Source: Gongronella butleri
Taxonomy: Eukaryota > Mucoromycota > Mucoromycetes > Mucorales > Cunninghamellaceae
Assembly: GCA_025201375.1 (NCBI GenBank)
Contig: JAIWZP010000001.1
Location: 124,001-188,000 of the forward strand
Length of the DNA stretch: 64,000 bases
Direction: 5' to 3'
This document shows, piece by piece, positions 25,635 to 37,243 of this stretch. The notes under the pieces are model-generated. The model saw only the letters and a program-made list of their open reading frames with translations. It was not told where the DNA came from and made no database searches. A program made the translations under genes and the position numbers. Within the stretch, counting starts at the first letter, position 1. Each line of letters starts with the position of its first letter.

Positions 25635-28155
25635 ATGGCCTCTGAAAGCGACTTTGACGATGATATTATGGTAAGACGCTTCTTTTTTTTCTCGGTCCTG
25701 CAACAATTACACCCTTAACGTCTTTTTTCTTTCTATTTTTTCTTTTTGCGTTTCTGTGCCTGCAGCTCGACTCGGACGATATCATGGACGAAGACTCGGA
25801 CTTTTCCAACTCGCTGAGCGTGTCCGGTAAGCATTTCGAGGCGATTACAGCCCATTGAGGGGCGCGCGTGACGCCCCTCGCCTTGTGGGAGAGCTGTGCG
25901 GCGCGGTCTGTGTGTGGGTGATGCTGTGAACATGTGAGACGGGCGGACTGCCAATGGCACGACTCTTTGGGTGTTTGGCATGAAAAAGATGAGAATGGAT
26001 TCATCCACAGATGTTGATGGCAAGAGAGGGGAGGGAAAGAGGGCGACGAGCCCAGCACCATGAAAAAAAAAGACAATGAGAAGAGAAAAAAAAGGAGAGG
26101 ATTAGGCGGGTGACACGCATGCGATGCGTGAATGGGTGATGCCAATGAAACCTTATGATTTTCGCGAACTTTCAAGAATTGTTGCTCATTTTTCCTTGCT
26201 CTCTCTTTTTTTTTTTTTTCCTTAGACAATGATGCGGACGACATGGCGTTTGACGGCGCGTTCACAGACAAGCCCGGTCGCAAGGCCTACGACGTGGAAT
26301 TCTCCGTTCAAACCGTCGACAATCTGATGGCCAGCCAAAACAAGGAAATCCAGCAAGTGACCACCATCCTAGGTAGGCTCCAATCGGTTTACCCGGACCA
26401 AGGGGTGTGCGAGAGGTCTGCAGGGAGGCCGGCGCACCAGGAGAAAAAAAGGGCCAAAAAGAGGAATCTCAGGGGATTCGGCACGAAAAAAAGAAAGAAA
26501 AAAAAAAGCGCGCGAGATCGATCGAGAACGAGAAAAAAAAAAGACGCGTGCTTTTGCGCGTCCAATGGCATCATGTCAAGAATTGACACCTTTTTTTCCT
26601 TTTTTTTTTTTTTTTCTTTTGGTCAGGTCTTCAACCCAAGGATGCCGCGACTTTGCTGCGCTATTTCCGCTGGAACAAGGAAAAGTTGTTTGAGCGATAC
26701 ATGGACGAATCGGACAAGGTGCTTAGTGATGCAGGCGTGTCTCTCGGTGAGCATGTAAATACGGTTGTGCTTGCGCAGGACTTGCCCAAGGAATTGCAGC
26801 CGTTTATGTGCGAGATTTGCTGCGACGACGATCCGGAGATGGAAACGGCGACCGTGGCGTGCGGCCACCGGTTCTGCCTCGCTTGCTACAACCAGTATCT
26901 GACACAGAAGATCAAGGACGGCGAGAGCCGGCGGATAGAATGTCCCCAAGATAGGTGCAATGTGATTGTCGACGAGGCGACCGTCCAGCGCATTGTCGAT
27001 CCCGCCACCATGTCTCGCTATAGGGAGCTGCTCAATCGCACGTTTGTCGACGACAATGACTTTTTGCGCTGGTGCCCCGCGCCCGATTGCGAGTATGCCG
27101 TCGAATGCCACGTCCCGAGCACGTCGCTGTCGTCCATCGTGCCCACCGTCACCTGCCGCTGTGGCGACGTCTTCTGCTTTGGCTGCGGCCTCCCCGACCA
27201 CCAGCCCGCCATCTGCGTCATCGTCAAAAAGTGGCTCAAAAAGTGCGAAGACGACTCGGAAACAGCCAATTGGATCTCGGCACATACTAAAGAGTGCCCA
27301 CGATGCCATTCCACCATTGAAAAGAACGGCGGTTGCAACCACATGACCTGCCGCAAGTGCCGCCACGAATTTTGCTGGGTCTGCATGGGTAATTACAAGA
27401 AAAAGAAAAAAAAACGAAAAACAAAAAACAAAAAAAAGAACAAAAAGATATTTTTTTCTTGCTTGCCGAATTCTCACCCTCCGTTTTTGATTTCCCAGGG
27501 CCCTGGTCTGAGCATGGGACCTCTTGGTATAATTGCAATCGCTTTGACGAGCGCAGCAGCTCGAGCGCCAGGGACAACCAGACGCAATCTCGACTATCCT
27601 TGGAGAGGTATCTTCACGTAAGTGTTTTTTAAGGCATTGGCGACGTGACGCGACGCGTCGAGGGGGGCGTGAACGAAAACACGCGTCGCTCACGTTTTTT
27701 TTCCTTTTTTCCCTCGCTAGTATTATAACCGATACGCAAATCACGAGCAATCGGCCAAGTTGGACCAAGATTTGTACCAAAAGACGGAACGCAAGATGGA
27801 AGAAATGCAGCAGACAAGCGACCTGTCGTGGATCGAAGTTCAATTCCTCAAGACGGCCGTGGATGTGACGGTGCAGTGTCGCATGACGCTAAAGTGGACG
27901 TACGCGTTTGCGTTTTACCTGTCAAAGACCAACGAGACCGCGCTTTTTGAGGACAACCAGCGCGACCTCGAGATGGCCACCGAGCAGCTGTCTGAGCTCC
28001 TCGAGAAGCCGCTGGAGCGCGAGAAGATTGCGCAATTGCGTCAAGCCGTCCTCGACAAATCCGTCTACGTCAAGCAACGCCGTGAGGTCTTGCTTGAAGA
28101 TACCGCCAAGGGCTTGCTCGAGGGCAGATGGTCCTTTATCGTAGATATCAAATGA
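25635..28155 (+). CDS. ARI1: Ariadne-type RBR E3 ubiquitin ligase (ARIH1/Ari1-like)
   Basis: An RBR ligase takes ubiquitin from an E2 onto its own RING2 cysteine before transfer to substrate. The 519-residue protein is in six exons: 25635-25670, 25766-25826, 26226-26372, 26627-27388, 27499-27617 and 27721-28155. Order: acidic N-terminus (DDDIMLDSDDIMDEDSD), UBA-like segment (LQPKDAATLLRYFRWNKEKL), RING1 from about 141 (CEICCDDD, then CGHRFCLACYNQYL), IBR (CRCGDVFCFGCG), RING2 (CPRCHSTIEKNGGCNHMTC) with catalytic Cys about 318, and a helical Ariadne domain (RYANHEQSAKLDQDLY). The 399-nt second intron is the longest I see in the window. The family is firm; the gene name follows the animal and yeast usage. 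Confidence 0.95.
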
Positions 28156-28356
28156 GCCCAATTGGAGGTTCTTTTGCAACCCCCTCTTTTGCTCCCCATT
28201 GGTTTTTTTCCCTCTTTTTTTCTTTTTCTTTTCCTCGTTTCAAGCACAATGGATGCCCTTTCTTTCCCCAATTGGCCTTCCTCATCCTTTTAGCTCATCG
28301 TAGTCTTTACCCTAGTTGCTTAACCCCCTTTCCCCCATTCCTCGTCAAATGTGTTC

Positions 28357-28362
28357 AATAAA
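28357..28362 (+). terminator. poly(A) signal of the Ariadne gene
   Basis: AATAAA about 200 nt after the stop, in a T/C-rich 3' UTR. Confidence 0.55.
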
Positions 28363-28853
28363 CAAATGTGTTGACACCCTTTTTTTTTCGCCTTTTTGCC
28401 CGTGATCCACGGGGACAATTGAACGAACGGGCGGCCAAGGCACACCACATTCCTAATTCGGCTAGCATCTTGGCCAAAGTTGAGTTGTGTGCGTGCGTGC
28501 CAATGGCCGAATTAAAAAAAAAGTGCTGCATTTCACAAACCAGATAAATGAGCCAATTTTCGTTCCATTGGACAAGGTTTCCGAGCCTGAGTCTCGTTCT
28601 TTTTTGTGTGAGCCTGGGGTCTTTTTATTGCTACTGTGTCTCGGCAACTGTAAAACAAAAAGTACAAGAAATACACTAGAACATGAAGAAAAAGATTACA
28701 AAGGAGGTGAGAAAAAAGCAAAAAAGAGAATGGAATGGGGCAAGGCAGAGGAAAAAAGGGCGCGTGCAAATCCTTTGCGGGGATTCGTGAAAAGTGAGGA
28801 AAGTCATAACGGGTGGGGGAGGAATTGCAAAAAAAAAAGATCCATTTTGACGA
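28363..28853. other. Intergenic, convergent 3' flanks
   Basis: Lies between the Ariadne gene (+) and the Thr/His-rich gene (-). A-rich; no gene, RNA or repeat recognised. Confidence 0.4.
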
Positions 28854-30478
28854 TTATTCATGGATCCTCTGAAGAGGAGGAGGTCCTGAGCGATTGGAGC
28901 CATCGGATGGGTTGCGATGCAGCTCATTGTTTCCTGTGGATCGACCGGAGGCGCTGGAGAGTTTGCTACGCAGGGATGAGGAGCGAGGCAGCTTTGCGAC
29001 AACTGATGAAACGATGCCGAGGAAGCTCTGTGTGCGCCAGCGCGTATTGACCTCCTCGTCATCGGCGCCAAGCGCATTGTTGTGCTGCTTTTTGCGGTGA
29101 TTGTGCACGAGGAGGCCGGCGAGGGCAATGGCGGCAACACCAGCGACGGCGACACCGAGGCCGATGCCAATATTGCGATTGGTCGTGCCCTGGCTGTCGG
29201 AAGGCGTCATGGACGACACATTGTTGCTGCCACCACCATTGCCGGAGCCGCTGGAGGACCCTCCAGCCATCGTGCCGGACGATGAGGCCGATGCCGTCGA
29301 TGGTGCCTGGTCGGTCACGCTGTCCGTCTCTGTGTCGCTGCTGGCGGGGTCGGGCGTCGGTGTGGGCGCGACTGTTGGCGTGTTTTCCGTGGTCGTTGTC
29401 ATTGTCGGCGCGACGGGTGTCGTGTCAGGCGCATTGGTCGTGGCTTTCGCGGTTTCAGACTCGTGCGTTGCGCGATGCGCCGTGGTCGTCATCTTTGTAT
29501 GCGTCGAATGCGTCGCATGGCTCTTTGCAGGGCTGTGCGTTGCATGATGCGTGTGTTTCACGGTCGTTGTCGTGTGTTTTGTCGCGTGATGACGCGTCGA
29601 CGTCGACGTTCCGTGCGAATGACGCGTCGTCGTGGTCGTGCCGTGCGTGTGCCCGTGCTTGGACGTGGTCGTTGTCGATTTGGCCGTTGCATGGTGATGG
29701 GGCTTCGATTTGGTCGTGGGAGACGCATAGTGAGACGAATGACGCGTTGTCGCGCGCGTGGACGTCGCAGACGCGTGTCTTGAGTGCGTGGTGTGCGTGG
29801 TGTGGTGGTGCGACGCGTGGGAGGAGCGCGCCGTGGTCGTGGACTTGTGATGGTGCGATTTTGTCGTGGTCATGGTGATTGCGATGGGACTTTTTGTCGC
29901 AGGGACGTACACAGTGGTGACATGGCATGCCGTCAGCGTCGATTCACCCACCGTCGCATTGTGGCATGAAAGAGTCGTCGTGTCGTGGCCGGGGATCCAT
30001 GTCCAGGAGATGGTGGTGGAAGGAGTCGGCGTCGTGGATGAATGGGTGGTCTTAGTCGTAGTCGTGGTCGTGGTGGAAGAGAGCGTCGTAGAGGAGGTCG
30101 TGGTGTTTTTAGAGCGGGGATGGGATGGCGAATGAGCCGTCAAAGAACGAGCGTGGAGTGCGGGGCCTGTAAAAATTAAAAAAAAAAAAAAAGCGTGAGC
30201 CGTGTTAATTGTGCCACTACCATGCTTTTTTTTTGACAACGAGGACAGCTGATTCTTGTTTTCTTACGTTGAACATAAGCATTACGTTCTACAGGGGTGG
30301 TATGAAAAAAAGGAGGTGCAAAAAAAAAAAAAAAAAAAACAAGGAGGTGTGAGCCTTTTCGAAGCAAATTGGAGGCTCAATTGCCTCTCGGGTCGTCTTT
30401 TGCGTTACCTGTTCGTGTTGGTAGGCCGTGAACCACTAGCAACACGAAGCTGATCAATAGAAAGTAACGTATGTTCAT
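28854..30478 (-). CDS. Thr/Ser/His-rich single-pass surface protein (unrecognised)
   Basis: A 467-residue protein from three exons: 30478-30409, 30288-30268 (a 21-nt micro-exon) and 30166-28854. The joined N-terminus is a signal peptide (MNIRYFLLISFVLLVVHG) that runs through LPTRTERNAYVQRPALHAR with correct phase. An extracellular stalk of about 320 residues, almost only Thr, Ser, His, Ala and Lys, follows and is probably heavily O-glycosylated. Then comes one membrane helix (IGIGLGVAVAGVAAIALAGL), a basic stop-transfer (HNHRKK) and a cytoplasmic tail of about 90 residues with a Ser-rich basic patch. The layout resembles fungal Mid2/Wsc-type wall sensors, but no cysteine-rich WSC domain is present. 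The His content is exceptional and could bind metal; this is inference. No specific family is recognised. Confidence 0.8.
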
Positions 30479-31266
30479 CAATACGCATGAAAAACGAGTG
30501 TACTGGGGGGAGGGACAAAGTAAATAAGCAAAAGAAGAAAAAAAAAAACTGGAGAGAAAAGGAAAAGGAAGAGGATCAAGACGGTGTGCAAAAAAAAAGG
30601 ATGGCAAAAAGCCCAATTCCAGGTGCCACAAGCGAATATGGTCCCCAAATTCGCGTGTGTAACCTCTTTCCATTTCTATAGCAGGGCCAGTCGCCAATGC
30701 TATTTTTGGATCTGTCAGGGACAATGAGAAAAGGCCAGGTCCAGCCCCAGCCAATCGATTTTAGGCACCAAGGAAGCCATGGGCGCTCATTTTTCATTTT
30801 TTTTTTTTTGTAGTTTTTTGGCCATCATTTGCCATTGGCAGCACAAACTTGATTGCGCGCGTGGTTTCTGTGCTTCTCACGCACACAGCAAGGAAAGGGG
30901 GCGGATCCGTTTTTGCTTTATTCGGGGCGACACAAAAAACATTTGTCAAACAATCGTCAGGAACACAGTGTCTGGCCCTCTATTTTATTGATTTCACGTC
31001 CAGATCAGAAAGCTTTTCCAAACATGGGCAAATTCAAGTGGCAGAAAATCCCCTAAAAGCAAAAGCGGGCGTCCCATCGGCCCAGCCTTGGTCCCGGTCG
31101 AAAATAACGATCGACCCGAAAAAAAAAAAAAATTGAAAATCGCCTCTATGAATGGGCGAGGGCCCACGAATTGAGTCTTTAGCACGAGGAACCAGCGCGC
31201 CCTGTTTGTTTTATTTGATTGTATTTGCTTGGCAGAATAAAAAAAGAAAATCTGAAAGTGCGACAT
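30479..31266. other. Intergenic
   Basis: Promoter side of the Thr/His-rich gene and 3' flank of the next. A-rich runs and scattered short ORFs only; nothing that I can support as a gene. Confidence 0.4.
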
Positions 31267-32665
31267 TTACACGCGTTGCTTGTTGGCCATGGCTCTGCGC
31301 ACCTTGCGGCGAAGGGCGGAAGCGATGTGCGAAGGCAATCCAGAGCTAGCATGGGCGCCGTGCGAAGGGCGCGTGTGATTGGATGGGTGCGTGACATTGA
31401 ATTTGCCATGATGATGCTTTTCTTGGCCGAGGTGCAAGCCATTGTTGCCGTGGTGCGTGGCATTGTTGCCGTGGTGCGTGACATTGTTGCCGTGGTGCGT
31501 GGCATTGAATTTGCCATGATGTTGCTTTTCTTGGCCGAGGTGCAAGCCATTGTTGCCGTGGTGCGTGGCATTGAATTTGCCAAGATCGCGCTTTTCTTGG
31601 CCGAGGTGCAAGCCATTGTTGCCGTGGTGCGAGCCATTGTGGCCGTGATGCGTCTGATTGTGGTCCGGGTGACGCGTCTCATTGAGCGCCGGCTGCGTGT
31701 GATTGAATTTGCCATGATGATGCTTTTCTTGGCCGAGGTGCAAGCCATTGTTGCCGTGATGCGAGCCATTGTGGCCGTGATGTTGCTTTTCTTGGCCGAG
31801 GTGCAAGCCATTGTTGCCGTGGTGCGTGCCTGAAGGCAGACTAGTCGGCAGGACCGTGGGCACTTGCGTTGGCTTGCCAGTGGACACCTGCGTCGGCTTG
31901 AGAGTGGGCATGTGCGACAAAGTCTCGATGCCACCGGCCAGGCTCGTGGAAATGGTGGCGGACGCCTGGTGCGTGGTCGTCGTCGTTGCCTGGTGCGTCG
32001 TGGACGACGCATTGTGCTTGGTCGTCGCGGAAGTCGTCGTCGACGACGTGCCATTGCCGCCCTCACCGCCCGAGTAGATGCCCGCACAGTTCGAGTAGTC
32101 GGCTGGCGACCACGATGCCGCAGACGCGTCATATTCTTGGCCAAAAAGATCCTTGAAAGACGGCGAGCTCATCTGTACATCATAATTGGGAAAAAAAATA
32201 CACGAAAAAATGAGTGACATGCGTGATTTTTGTTGGTTTTTTTCTTTTCTTTTTCTTTTTCTTTTTCTTTTTTTTTTTTTTTTTTGTGCAACTCACGTCC
32301 AGACCCTGGCCACCCAAGTCGACAGCAAGCACATACACGAATTTGCTCGGATCAGCAGTGTTGACCACCTTGATGCACTTGTTGCAATCGGTCGTTGAAT
32401 CAAGATTCTCCACCGCCGTGATGCGCGTCAAATCCAGCGTCGCGTACGGCATCCCGCACGCAGGAGGATTGTTGGCAAGCGCACTGACCGCTAGAAATGC
32501 ACATAAAAATTAAAGAAAATGGCGTCAATGGCTGTCAATTGCTTTTTTAAAAAGAGGATTCTTACGCAGCGCTTGGTAATCATTGGGCGTGATCTTCGCG
32601 CTGCCAGTGAGCGAGGCGCGCACCACCATGGCCGTGAGCAAGAGACTACCGGCAGTGTATTTCAT
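31267..32665 (-). CDS. Secreted double-psi beta-barrel (RlpA/barwin-like) protein with His-rich tandem repeats
   Basis: A 399-residue protein from three exons: 32665-32566, 32490-32297 and 32172-31267. It has an N-terminal signal peptide (MKYTAGSLLLTAMVVRASL). A DPBB domain of about 90 residues follows (CGMPYATLDL, CNKCIKVVN, LAVDLGGQGLDVMSSPSFKD, LFG), of the type found in fungal expansin-like and barwin-like secreted proteins. Next is a Thr-rich linker, then a C-terminal region built from five copies of HHGNNGLHLGQEK with HHGKFN-type spacers. About ten N-glycosylation sequons (NGS, NHT, NET, NQT, NAT, NVT) recur with the repeats. The tail is basic (RRKVRRAMANKQRV) and there is no GPI signal. 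Probably wall- or matrix-associated. The repeat role is unknown. Confidence 0.85.
31430..31830 (-). repeat. Tandem coding repeats in the DPBB protein gene
   Basis: Five near-identical copies of the segment that encodes NNGLHLGQEK, plus shorter HHGNN units. On the plus strand they read TGGCCGAGGTGCAAGCCATT followed by GTTGCCG. Spacing varies, and all units stay in frame. Confidence 0.9.
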
Positions 32666-32722
32666 CTTGGGTTTTGATATAATGAAAAAGTAAAATGCAT
32701 CGACCATCCACAAAGATCTTGC

Positions 32723-32732
32723 TTTTTTATAT
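32723..32732 (-). promoter_or_regulatory. TATA box of the DPBB gene
   Basis: ATATAAAAAA on the minus strand, about 60 nt upstream of the ATG. Confidence 0.5.
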
Positions 32733-32936
32733 GTCGCTGTGGGGAATTAACCTCTTTTGGCAAGGCGCGAGATCAATGACCACAAAGAGCGAGCTCTCAA
32801 ATCGAACAATAATGAGGCAAGACTCCGATCCAAATGTCAAAAAGTGCTTTATTTTCGAATTGCGCAGCGACCACAGGGGCCATTCAATCAAATGTGTTCT
32901 GTGTGGGCAACGTAGGCGGGTCTGAGATTTTTCACA

Positions 32937-33514
32937 TCAAAAAAAATTAAGGAGCCACCAAATAAACCTTGTCCAGATCCAGACGCGGGGTCGCAGCGTA
33001 TCCCAATATTCAATTTCGTCGCCGTCAGACTCCTCCAGCTGTTCAAAATGGCCATCGGCATCCCAATCTTCAATTTCATCGTTGTCGGACACGTCCAGCT
33101 GTTCAAGAGGGCCTTGCTGTTCATTGTTCGTGCGCAAGAACTGGACCCAGCGGCTGTGGATGCAATTGGCATCGATGCACACTCGGCACCACCGGTCATC
33201 TGAGGACGCCGGCCAAGGTTGACAAGGTGCCTTGCTACCTTGTGCGCGCCATTGGGTCACACGATCAGTGAGCAGCGCTGAGATGTAAAACAAATGAACT
33301 CTGTCTAGAAGAAAAGAAAAAAAAAGACTCAGTAGTCGTAAATTGGCTTCATATTGCGCCCAACGCCTTGGTACCCACCTTCCATCCTTTTCCTTTTTTT
33401 AAAAAGATGCGATTTGCTTGCCTTCTGGCCTCTTGACAGCGTTATATAGACCATCATCAACAGGTTGCCATAACAAGCGAATAAAAGAAATGCTTTGGCC
33501 CTTGCAAGTGCCAT
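32937..33514 (-). CDS. Small secretory or membrane protein, hypothetical
   Basis: Two exons, 33514-33379 and 33304-32937, joined in phase (GAA G|AC AGA), give 167 residues. The N-terminus is hydrophobic and signal-anchor-like (KAFLLFACYGNLLMMVYITL). The second half contains a Cys-bearing segment (CRVCIDANC) and a duplicated acidic unit (EQLDVSDNDEIEDWDADG and EQLEESDGDEIEYWD). The tail is Trp/Phe-rich (IWTRFIWWLLNFF). Splice sites (GTGGGT donor, TTCTTCTAG acceptor) are good, but there is no recognisable family. A random ORF join cannot be excluded. Confidence 0.4.
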
Positions 33515-35219
33515 TGACAGCCAATTTAGAATGACAGGGGCAACTGCGTTGCCTCCAATGCCTCCTGAAAGCCGTCTCTCTTGCCTACGTATTCAGGGGT
33601 GGAGGTCAGAAAATCGCCGGAGTACGATTTTGGCCGTGTTTTTTCATTTGTATCTAGTTCAAATGATCCAATTTCCGTGCGACGTCAAGTTGGCGGTATA
33701 GAAAATAAAAACAGAGATGAACATTCACTCGCCTCCTTTTTTATTTTTCATGCGTGACGCAATTCAGAAAAGGGAGAAGGGCGAATTGCCTCATTTCAGC
33801 GATTCTATTTGTTTTTGTCGATCATCCGCTTTGGTCCTCGCCTCGTGGGCATGCAAGGCGATGAATTCGCCATAAAAAGAAAAAGACAAGGGGGCGAGAC
33901 GTGTCGTGCCATCTTGCTGGCACTCAGTGGTACGCTCCCGTACAATGGGTGTGGGCATTGACCTTGGCACGCTGTGCGACGGGGCGCCCTTTTCATTGTT
34001 TTTGACATCTCGTTGTCATCTTCTTGGTTCCACAAGAGTCACTTGGCCAAATTTGGTAATAGGTCAAGTGAGAATGGGCACGCATAGACGCGTTTTTTTA
34101 CTGAAAATTGGGGCTCGATTCGTATTCCCACACGAACAAGACGCGATGTCACCGCGAAACTTGGCATGATTATAGCCCTGCAAATTCTCTACATGCTACG
34201 ATGGTCCATGGCGCATGTCAACTACAATTCCTGGCGTCAATTGCACAGTAAACTGACAAATTTCGGCTATTTCGCCATTTTCTGTGGGGCAACACGTCAG
34301 ATACTTGAAAAATGGTATTGTTGTTAGCAAAAGGACTGACATGTGCGTCTTTTTGACCTCCAAAATGCAAGAGCTTTCATCATCTTTGATCACAGATTCA
34401 TTTGAGGTGACTTGCGCGTCGATACGCTGGGCTATTGTCGCCTACGCCACCAGTATGGACAAAACCTTGCCCCTTTTTTTTGCTGGACAGGTTCCCTGGG
34501 TCTTACTCATTGGGTCCTATATTTGAGCTAGGAAATTCTAAACACAAAAAGCCGACGTTGTCAAGTTTTTCCAGAGATCGGATCACTCAGTCCTAAGAAA
34601 TTGTATTTTGCGTAAAAATCTGGGCCAAATCAGGATCAAAACGACCTTTAAAGGATAACTTGCCTAAAACTGGACGCGATATCCCCAAACCACAAGCGCT
34701 TTTACCGCGTTTGTCCGCTAATCCATTTGATGTGACTCTTGTGTCGGGGCACTCAGCCTTTGCAGTGGTACGAGTCCAAATGGTGTGGAGTTTACACTCT
34801 TCCTATGAAACTGGCGCTTCATCAGAAACTCGCCCATCTGGCCCCAAACTTGAATCAGTTGATGGTAACCCCGATTCTCTAGCGCTGTTAATTTTTTTCG
34901 CGAATCGGATCACTCAGTCGCGAGAAATCTCGATATTCGTGCTTGCCAGCGAAAACCGATAGGCAAATAATATTTTACGCGTTTCTCCTGATGGGCCTAA
35001 CCATATGGCTTCAAATTTATACTAGTGGATACTCGACTCAAAGCCGATGATTCCAGGTTTTTCCAGAATCGGATGCTGATGGGTCGTGGAGTTTTGTTGC
35101 TGAATGACACGAAAAAGCAAATTGATCACGAGAATATGATAAAATCGCGTCACGCTTGCGAGGAATTTGAATTAAAAATTAACTATTATGGTGCATTGCA
35201 TGCTCCAGAATGAATCACT
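33515..35219. other. Gene-poor region with repeat debris
   Basis: No coding region supported. The motif TCGGATCACTCAGTC occurs twice (near 34575 and 34910), which points to local duplication. 34660-34745 resembles 38755-38825 (ACCGCG followed by ATCCATTTGA). 34770-34880 is a fragment of repeat family 2. Confidence 0.45.
34760..34880 (+). repeat. Dispersed repeat family 2, short fragment (34.8 kb)
   Basis: The plus frame reads YTLPMKLALHQKLAH followed by LAPNLNQLM. It aligns with LYELLLETVAPSDSLEK / MAPNLNQMM at 52.2 kb and LLLKPVAHNASLNK / VPNLNQVM at 38.6 kb. Confidence 0.5.
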
Positions 35220-37055
35220 TTATTCTACCCAACGCACTGGTATTTTGAAATAAGAAGATGCGGCGTCACCTTCGCCATAAACAGACTTTTCGCGCGGTGG
35301 CAGCACGCCTCCTCGTAAATTAGTCTATCAAGAGAAATAGTGAGTCCATTGGCCTAGCCAAGCAAGCGCTGCACGCCTGACAATCGAGATCAACTTTACC
35401 TGCAAAGAAGGGTGAATGAATCGCGGCGCCCGCAATTGGCTGTCACGCGCTTGTCTCAGTGCCGTGTACTCTTCCAACGACTTGGATTCGTCAATCATCT
35501 TGTTCACCTTCTTGTGTGTTCCTAAGGACACCATGTAATCGTACTAAAAAAACACACAGAGAGAGAGAGGGACGTCAGAATTGCACAGGACGACCACTTA
35601 TGAGACGTACCGATCGGCCACTGGGCGGGTAGTCGTGGCCCACATACACCCTGGTATCGTCAGGCCACGTGTTATACATCTTGTGGATGCTGTTGTACAG
35701 GTCTGAGGCGCTGCCTCCAGGGAAATCACAGCGTGCCGTGCCAATGTCAGGCTAAAAACACGAAAAAAGGGGCGAAATGAGATACGTTTTGCCCATTGGG
35801 GGGAGGGAACTCACCATAAACAGCGTGTCGCCCACAAAGGCCGCATCGCCAATGCGATAGGAAAGACAGGCGGGGGTGTGACCGGGCGTCGCAATGATCG
35901 AGCACTGGATATCCTTGCCGAGCGTCCAAGTCGAGCTCTCGCTCACAAGCTCGTCGAATTGATTGTCGTTCAAATGCATCTCTTCAGGGCTCAGATTGTA
36001 CTTCTTCGCAAACGTGTCTTGAACCTTGGTCACATCCTTGCCAATATAGAATTTTGGCTGAAAAATACGAAAAACGCGTCAATTTATGCGTCCGTCCTTT
36101 TGATACGCACGCAATGCCGCGCTAATAACGAACCTTTGTCTCCAATTGCGACTTTAGATACATGGCCGCCGTCAGGTGGTCCTAATTGGGACAAAAAGAT
36201 GGCATCAATGCGAGTTTTTTTCTTTTTGTTGAGATTTACGGCGTGCACATGGGTGTCGATGATTTTGGTGACGCGCAAATCATGCTCCTTGACAAAGTCC
36301 AGGATGGCATTCGCGGTCTTTGGGTGCACGACGCCACCCAGGGGATCGTAATCGAGCACGGCATCCATGATGTATGCCTCACGGCTATCTGCAGAGCGCA
36401 AAAAAAGGACTACGTCAGCCGTTTCAAGGACAATTGAAATGGATTCAAGTCTCTTACCAAGGTCCGCGACAATGTATTGGGCCGTCTCGGTCTCGCGCTC
36501 GAGAATCGGGTGGACCCAAGGTGAATGATTGTTTTTGAAAGCCTCGACCGGGAGATTGTCCTGCTTCCATTGCGTGAAACCGCCTTCCACGTTGAACACC
36601 TTATCATAGCCAAGGTCTGTGGCAATTTGCGCCGCCTTGGCACTGCGTCGGCCGGACGCACAGTGGAAAATCAGCTACATTTCGTGCAAAAATAAAAAAA
36701 AAAAAAGAGGGTCGTGAGCAAATGCTGGTCAATCACGGGCCAAAAAAGTAAAAAAGAGGCAGGTTACCTTCTTGGAGCGATCAAGATCGCGCAAGACAGT
36801 CTGGAAGAGCGCGGGCTGCTCTTCCGCCACGTGATAGGGGATGTTCAATGCGCCTTGGATGCGGCCATGCTCCTCAATTTCATTGTGGTTGCGCACGTCG
36901 ACGAGCTGGACAGCCTCCTTGCTGAACGCCAAGGGCGGCGCCTGTGTAAGCTCCGTGTGAAGCTGCTGGGGCGTGATATTCGCAAACATGGTTGAATAAA
37001 ACCGCGGAGAAGAGAAACGAGGAAGAGAAAGACGACAACTCAAGGCGCGCAGCAT
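35220..37055 (-). CDS. Mitochondrial rhodanese-persulfide dioxygenase fusion (ETHE1-like)
   Basis: A 444-residue protein from eight exons: 37055-36768, 36674-36458, 36388-36240, 36181-36134, 36057-35815, 35751-35611, 35543-35400 and 35324-35220. I chose the upstream ATG because it adds an Arg/Ser-rich mitochondrial presequence ([20 protein letters not shown]). An ATG at 36989 is the alternative start. N-terminal rhodanese/DUF442-like domain with active-site loop [11 protein letters not shown], then a metallo-beta-lactamase domain with [19 protein letters not shown] and VGDTLF, and a C-terminal [15 protein letters not shown]. Persulfide dioxygenases oxidise glutathione persulfide to sulfite in sulfide detoxification; rhodaneses move sulfane sulfur. 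Both activities on one chain suggest channelling. The fusion is a direct reading of one splice-continuous frame. Confidence 0.9.
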
Positions 37056-37235
37056 GAGAGTGGAGGCAAGAAACAAGGGAAAAAGACGTCTTTTAACACA
37101 AAAATGGTGCAAGCATGAAAGACAAGATCAAAAAAGGTAAGAGGGGCAAGGGTGGCCCAGCATCATGCCAGGCCCTGCCTGCCAATCAAATTGCACCCCG
37201 CCGGGTTTCACAAGTCGTCAGCACACATCACCCCA

Positions 37236-37243
37236 CTTTTATA
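37236..37243 (-). promoter_or_regulatory. TATA-like box upstream of the persulfide dioxygenase gene
   Basis: TATAAAAG on the minus strand, about 180 nt before the chosen ATG. Confidence 0.4.

Noticed and set aside
29101..29878. Plus-strand ORFs of 148 and 198 codons
   Set aside because: Antisense shadows of the Thr/His-rich gene; composition mirrors its ACN/CAY codons.
31430..31830. CRISPR-like array of regular repeats
   Set aside because: The repeats are in frame inside a secreted protein gene, with coding spacers of uneven length, in a eukaryote.
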